A DNA stretch of 64,000 nt from Colocasia esculenta (lineage: Eukaryota > Streptophyta > Magnoliopsida > Alismatales > Araceae). Within the stretch, counting starts at the first letter, position 1; every line of letters starts with the position of its first letter. Below, piece by piece: positions 57,851 to 64,000 of this stretch. Both the position numbers and the translations under genes were made by a program. The notes beneath the pieces were generated by a model that saw only the letters and a program-made list of their open reading frames with translations, made no database searches and was not told the origin of the DNA. The stretch is taken from contig CM024755.1 of NCBI GenBank assembly GCA_014218235.1, positions 35,546,713 to 35,610,712 of the forward strand. Direction: 5' to 3'.

Positions 57851-60310
57851 TAACTTTTATAAGAAAAAGTATGATGAGACGGTCCTTACTTTTGAAGAGA
57901 CTTATTTTATAGTCTCTATTTTTGAAAAGATCATTTAATAATAACTTTAAAATATATTTTGCCCTCCCTCTCTTAGTCACTTTTTTATATTCCTAGTTTG
58001 CCCTTATCTCTCATGAGATATCTTTTCTCTCTTTCTTCTTTCTTTAAACATAAGTAAGCTAATTTTTAAAGTAAAAGAGTATGTATTTTAAAATGAATGT
58101 ATATATGATTTAAAGTAATTGTACATATGATTTAAGAATAATATTATATAACTTAAAGTAGTTTCTATTTTTTTTAAAACAATAGATGTTTTAAAACAAA
58201 TATTCACATGTTTTAAAAAAAATTATGTATTATAAAGTAAAAGTTTAGATGTCTTAAAGTAACTATTACTTTACTTAACATTACTTTAAAATCAATTAGT
58301 TTTTACCTTAAATCATTACTTTATTTTAACATTTACTTTTAAAAAATAGCATTTACTTAGAAATTAATTAACATTTAAGCCTGCGACTGGCAGCCACCAC
58401 CACTGACCGCTAGCCAGTTGTCTCCACCGTCGCTAGTCAATCGTTGGCCGACCACCACTGTTGGCTGGCAGCCGATGCCGACCAATCACTCACCGTCATT
58501 GGCCACTGGCCCCCGACTACCTGCTACCATCAACCGTCAGCGACCACCAGTTGTTGCTGACCAACAACCGACCATCGATTGTCAACCCCCGCAGTCGTCA
58601 ACCACCAGTCGTCGCTGGCTAGCGACTAATCGCCGTCCATCGCCAAATATCAAACATTTACTTTAACATTAAGTGAATATTTACTTTAACTCAATAAAAC
58701 AATCAGTTTATATCCTTCGAACATTTACTTTAACTCAGTAGAACGATTATCTTAACGTTAATCATCTCTTCTTTAACGTTAAGTGAACATTGAACATGAA
58801 CTTTAAGTCAATGGAACATTACCTTTAACTCAGTAGAATAGTCACTTTATATCCTTCGATCATTTACTTTAACTCACTAGAACATTTACTTTAATGTTAA
58901 GCATCACTTCTTTAACGATAAGTGAACATTGAATGTGAACTTTAAGTCAATGGAACATTTACTTTAACTCAGTACAACAGTTACTTTATATCCTTCAAAC
59001 ATTTACTTTAACTCAATAGAATAATTACTTGAACGTTAAATATCTCTTTTTCAATGTTAAGTGAACAATGAACCTAAACTTTAAATCAATGGAACATTAT
59101 CTTTAACTCAGTATAATAGTCACTTTATATCCTTTGATCATTTACTTTAACTCACTAGAACATTTACTTAATGTTGAACATCACTTCTTTAACGGTAAGT
59201 GAACATTGAATGTGAACTTTAAGTCAATGGAACACTTACTTTAACTCAGTACAACAGTTAATTTATATCCTTCGAATATTGACTTTAACTCAATAGAACA
59301 ATTACTTTAACATTAAACATCTCTTCTTTAATGTTAAGTGATTAAGTCAATGGAATATTAACTTTAACTCAGTAGAATAATCACTTTATATCCGTCAATC
59401 ATTTGCTTTAACTCAATAGAACATTTACTTTAATATTAAGCATCCCTTCTTTAACATTAAATGAACAATGAACGTGAACTTTAAGTCAATAGAACTTTTA
59501 CTTTAACTCAATACAATAGTCACTTTATATCCTTCGAACATTTACTTTAATTCACATGAATATTTAATTTAACGTTACAATATAACCAATAATCATTACA
59601 TCTCTTATTGGTAATCAATGCACGTATAGTTGACAATCAATCCATCAGCCGACGACTGTCACTGGTCGACTACTCACTGCCGCCAGCCACTAGCTGCTCG
59701 CTGTCACCACCAACCACCACCGCTACTAGGCGGAAGCTGATCGCTGACCGTCGTCGCCACTGCCTATCCTTGATGTCGGTCGCCCATCTATAGCCGCCGT
59801 CGCCAACTTAAAGTAATATTAAAGTAAATGTTAAAGCAATGACCTAAGGTAAATGTTAATTAGTTTTAAAGTAAATATTCAAATATCATAAATACTCTTT
59901 TACTTTAAGACATGTGGATATTTACTTTAAAACAAATGAATTTTTTACTTCAAGACATGTACTCTTTTACTTTAATACCATATATGTGCAAATGTTCAAA
60001 CATTCTCTTATGTTTTAAGCCATATATTATTTTACTTTAAACTATATATTGATTTACTTTAAACCATAGACTCTTGTACCTTTAAACTATGTACTTTTTT
60101 ACTTTAATATCATATTTAATTTACTTTAAAATAATACATAAAGAAGAGAGGAGAAGAAATAAGACGAAATTGAGTGTTGGGTGGAGAGGGTAAAATGGGA
60201 AATAATAAAGTTTTTTGACGGAAAGTATTAATGAGGGACTAGAAATAAGTCCCACCAAAAAGTAAGGACTTTTGAGTGCACTTTTTTTGACAAGGACTTG
60301 AAAATACGTT
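57850..60310. mobile_element. Element with long imperfect terminal inverted repeats
   Basis: The left arm (about 57850-58100) and the right arm (about 60110-60310) match in inverted order: TCCTTACTTTTG...GACTTATTTTATAGTCTC at 57883-57919 against the complement of 60234-60270, and pyrimidine-rich CTCTCTTTCTTCTTTCTTT further in. The interior has AAAGTAA-rich flanks, two CCACC/GTCG-rich blocks (58380-58640 and 59630-59810) that are also roughly inverted, and a central minisatellite. No transposase is visible. It resembles a non-autonomous foldback or long-TIR Mutator-like element; I could not fix the ends or a target duplication. Confidence 0.55.
58660..59560. repeat. Minisatellite, about 138 bp unit, six or so copies
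   Basis: The landmark AAGTGAACATTGAACGTGAA recurs in variant form near 58782, 58920, 59061, 59197, (truncated) 59335 and 59459. It alternates with ACTTTAACTCAGTAGAACA and CTTTATATCCTTCGAACA motifs. The copies are diverged by substitutions, so the array is not young. Confidence 0.8.
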
Positions 60311-62342
60311 CCTTTCACTATTAAAACTTCTAATTAATTGTCCCTTTAGAATGCTAAGTATAGCTTGTAGAAACCCGTTTTTGGCTTATAAGTTAGGCAC
60401 ATTTCTTGTTCATATCATTGATGTCCCAAATTGGTTATCACTTTGGAGTCCTTCTCTGGCCCATCATAATCCCAGTCACCCTCAATTTCAAGTCCATTCT
60501 CAAGCCCATGACCAAGATCTACTCGAAACATCAAAATTATGCAGTCTGCCCTATCATCTGAGTATGTCTTCACTTTGAGAGCTCATAAATTCCTCATTTT
60601 TAATCCAATTCTGTCACATAATACTATTATTTTGTAGCCCTCTGAGTTTAGAATTCAATGCAATAAACGACTCGTCAATCTGATGTTTGTGGAGAGAGAT
60701 AGGGCCCGTTTCATGAACCCCACGCGCACTGTCTTGCTGTCGCGACCGGGTGCATGGTTGCGACAAGAACGTGACCCCACGACCCGTCACGACAGAACCA
60801 TGCACGTAAACACATTTTTACATGATTTTCGGCCTCTCTTTCCATCCTAGAGCCTATCCAAAGTCCCTTTGAGTTGGATTACGACCCAAACCTCCTATCT
60901 TTATCCTTAGGGAGCCCCCAAGTCCATCTAAACTCAAGATAGACTCTCCAACTCTCCCACAACTTGGACTCTCTCTCTCTAACTCGAGATTGGACTCTCT
61001 CTCTCTCTCTTAAACACATCCTAGGACTCTCTATAGGATAGAGAAAGGCTACCACCACGTCTAGAGACCCTAGAGGCTCTACTCTCCAAGCCCCATCGCC
61101 CCAAAAACAAAGAGGAAGTTGTTCTTCTCATTTCATATATTCTCTTTCCTCTCTCTCTCTCTCTGTCTCATATCCCCTCCAGGACTAGCAGGGCTTGCAT
61201 AGTTTGTGGAGATCCAATCAGGCTAGATCTCTTCGAGATGTCTTCATCAAAGTTGTCCCTTATAGAGCCTTCTTCAACTAAGAAGTGGAACTACATCAAT
61301 TGGTGGTCTGTGTTCAAAGTTACAACAGATTATTCTTCACCTTCTCTCTCATATCATGATCTACGTATACGCGATTATCGTGCCTTTCACAGCTCAAATG
61401 AGGGCATATCTCTTCGAGGTTTATTCATGAAAGTTGTTCCCTACGACTTCCTCTATGAGATCCAATTAAAATCACATCAAAGGAAGGTCTGTGCTTAAAG
61501 ATACAATAGATTATTCTTGACCTTCTCTCTCATATCATGATCTAGACCAGTAGCAAGTGCGACCTCTCTACATCTTGAACGAGGGTGTTCCAGATCTTGG
61601 GCTCTTCATCAAAGTTTTTCCTGACATGCTCCTCTAATCATACGAATAGGAAGCACCTCGATCCGATCTTTGTGCTTTGCGTTATTATTTTTCTTTCTTT
61701 TCCTGTTCTTCTACATGCATGGCACATAGATGCGCCCTCTCTCTCACCTCCTTGCTTTAAAAACATTCATATATCACACACACACACTTCATCTTAGCCC
61801 AAGAGGGGTTTACCAACCCTTCCCGGTGAGTTCTATCCCCATATTCACGATTATTCTTCAAAGGGGATAGATTTCTACACTTCTTTAGTTCTAATCGGTT
61901 TTCTCTTTGTCTTTGTATATATATCCCTTTGTTTAATTTGTAGGCACAAACAGTAAGGAATGTAAGGCCCTTCATCCTTGGCCGCCCGAGGAAAGAGGAA
62001 AAAGCTTCCCACATATTTGAGCTTTAACACGATCACGAGATACGCTCGTAGTCGAGCCGACGTGTATCTTCATTCTTGGGTCATCCTCATCATTTCCAAG
62101 GTATTTAGCCCCTACCCTTATAGATATCTCTTGGCAAATATCTTGGTGGCGATCACACATGTTCATATTTCCATGTCTCTTTGTAATACTAATATTACCC
62201 CTGGTGTAGGAGGATCACATCCTCGTGATTACACAACTTACATGCTATCTACCTTCTTAATTATCATCTCTCACAGTCTTGATGCTTCTTTTCATCACTC
62301 CTCTCAATCTATTTTTGTGAACACCTAAAAAACTTAAGAGCA
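60311..62342. other. Retroelement-leader-like non-coding sequence
   Basis: No recognisable coding domain. TGTCGCGACCGGGTGCATGG at about 60737 recalls the GTCGCGAC motifs of the first element's LTR. Pyrimidine (CT) runs lie at 60967-61010 and 61147-61165. An imperfect duplication of about 46 bases (61315-61362 and 61497-61544) is spaced about 182 bases apart. The composition resembles an LTR plus leader of a decayed element, but no pair was found. Confidence 0.35.
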
Positions 62343-64000
62343 TGTAACGACCCTCTTTATACAGGTATGATTATACCAATCCATATCGATATAAAGCGTG
62401 TCGTCACAATGGGACATGTACCTAATACAACAAATTAGGTAGAGATGTACACAAATAATAAAGGTAAGTACAGCGAAAATAAAAGTAATTCTTATTCCAT
62501 CATCACCACACACATGCCACAGCCTATATAATAGCAAAGTAAATATAACAAGTCCACAAATAACCAAGTCCATAAGTCCACAATAGAATAACGTCTCACG
62601 TACTAAGTAAAAGAAAAGTACAAGCTATAGCAATAGCTCTCTAAGCTACAACTACTCCTCACGCTCAGAGTCACTCCTCACTCTCTCCTCCTCAAGCTCC
62701 AGAATATATGTCTCACATGTATGTTTAAGCAAGAATGAGTCTACACAATAGACTTAGCAAGCAACCCATTGGCCACATCCATACACTTATCACATACACT
62801 CTACACAAGTATAACACATTAAGTAAACTATCACATGATTCATATGGCTATTAGCAAGTACTATGTAAACGTGCTTAATCACACAAACTACACATGGATT
62901 TCCTATAGCACATAGTGGTTAACATAACTCATAAATATGACATATTTCCACATATTCATGTAATCAAAATAGAGCTCATACCTACTCATGATACTAACAT
63001 GATATCTTGCTCATCTATTACCACAAATACTTACTCTTTGCTTGTTGTTTTAGCATAGATAACACCTTCACATGGTTTCACATTCTTTCACATTGGATCA
63101 CATTAACACATCACTTTCACATGATCACATTGCACATTCACACTTGTTTTTACATTATTTCACATATTTTGCCGTGACACATAGCCCAAACCACCATAAA
63201 GAAGGATATTATCACACACATATCACATATCCGTCACCTAGGAAACACAGTGACAAATCTTGATAAACTGCATAGAACTGGGAGAAGCACTCTCCATCCT
63301 AACCAGTGGTACTTGTCCACTTCCAAGATTTCATCCTGATGCCCACAGGATATCACATACACATTGAGCATTCCTATAGAGACTTTTCTACAGTACGTCT
63401 CCACAACATTCTATGGTAGCAGTGTCATAATCGGCACATTAATCACTTTATCACATTAACCACTTGTTTAACACATAATTCTCACGCACTTAATGGCATA
63501 TTCACATGCTTATGACATAAACACAAATTTCAGGTTACATAAATAATCATTACTGTCTAACAGTGCTAAAACATGTTTAACAGAGCCTAATAATGGCACT
63601 AACCACTAGAAAATCATCACTTTTAACTAATCATGCTTAACATGGTCATTAAGGGTTTATAATTGGAAACAATAGTTACGAATGTCAGAACATGCTCAAA
63701 TTTTAACCAGCAATCATATACATGGAACATATCATATATCTAACTTTTCAGAATTTTATGAATAGTATACCTATTTTTAACATTTAAAACAGATTTCAAG
63801 TAATTAACATGATGACTCACTAAAAATAAGTTTAACAGGAAATTGAAACATGTTCACAGGAACCCTAAATCCATGGAAAAATAATGAGACATAGATTCAT
63901 AACATACCTATTTTCCCTGAATTAAATCTAACATAACATGTACATTTAACATCAACATAAATTCTAATAATTTATAGGAATAATAAAAAATACCAAAATT
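62343..64000. repeat. Probable start of another LTR (runs off the window)
   Basis: It begins TGTAACGACCC, the same terminal bases as the LTR at 6663, and then differs. The rest is AC-rich, T-poor at first and later AT-rich, with many CACAT and CATGTT motifs and no coding signal. No PBS precedes it, so if it is an LTR this would be the outer left end of a minus-strand element. Confidence 0.35.

Overview
The window is nuclear DNA of a flowering plant. It holds two intron-rich housekeeping genes, a WDR76-like WD40 gene and MCM5, beside a large block of nested LTR retrotransposons. The very GC-rich first exons of both genes, followed by AT-rich introns, and the presence of Sirevirus-type and Tat-type elements suggest a monocot. 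That is inference; the species cannot be read from the sequence. I saw no rRNA or tRNA gene, CRISPR array or bacterial-style operon.

1-9479: a non-autonomous, LARD-like LTR retrotransposon on the minus strand. It has 2.6-2.8 kb LTRs, an initiator-Met tRNA primer-binding site, a polypurine tract and a 4 kb non-coding interior. About 9480-17600: a decayed plus-strand element encoding Gag, an aspartic protease and a G-patch domain, then Pro/Ser-rich repeats. No reverse transcriptase follows. Its frame is closed mostly by stops one transition away from CAG, CGA or TGG.

17679-43220 is a three-level nest. An LTR-like sequence (17679-19209 and 43095-43220) was split by a Tat-lineage Ty3/gypsy element (19210-43094, minus strand, near-match TSD ATCGT/ATCTT). 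That element was split by a Sirevirus-like Ty1/copia element (20540-34085, minus strand, perfect TSD ATCAT). The copia LTRs differ by about three substitutions and three 1-bp indels over 2.36 kb. The gypsy LTRs differ at about 50 of 774 positions, so the inner insertion is much younger. The copia element landed inside an antisense, intron-containing ORF of the gypsy element. To the right (43221-46079) lies the wreck of a transposon-type gene with a plant-mobile-domain-like region and a Ulp1 (C48) protease domain.

46779-57368: the genic island. The WDR76-like gene (4 exons, 460 aa, plus strand) and MCM5 (19 exons, 729 aa, minus strand) are convergent and both look intact. Both promoters carry TTTCCCGC-type E2F sites, which fits S-phase expression, and both have CT/GA repeats near the start codon. 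A Tourist-like MITE lies between their 3' ends.

57369-64000: non-genic. It holds a 2.4 kb element with long imperfect terminal inverted repeats and an internal minisatellite of about 138 bp, then LTR-leader-like sequence, and at 62343 a probable further LTR that begins with the same bases as the first element.
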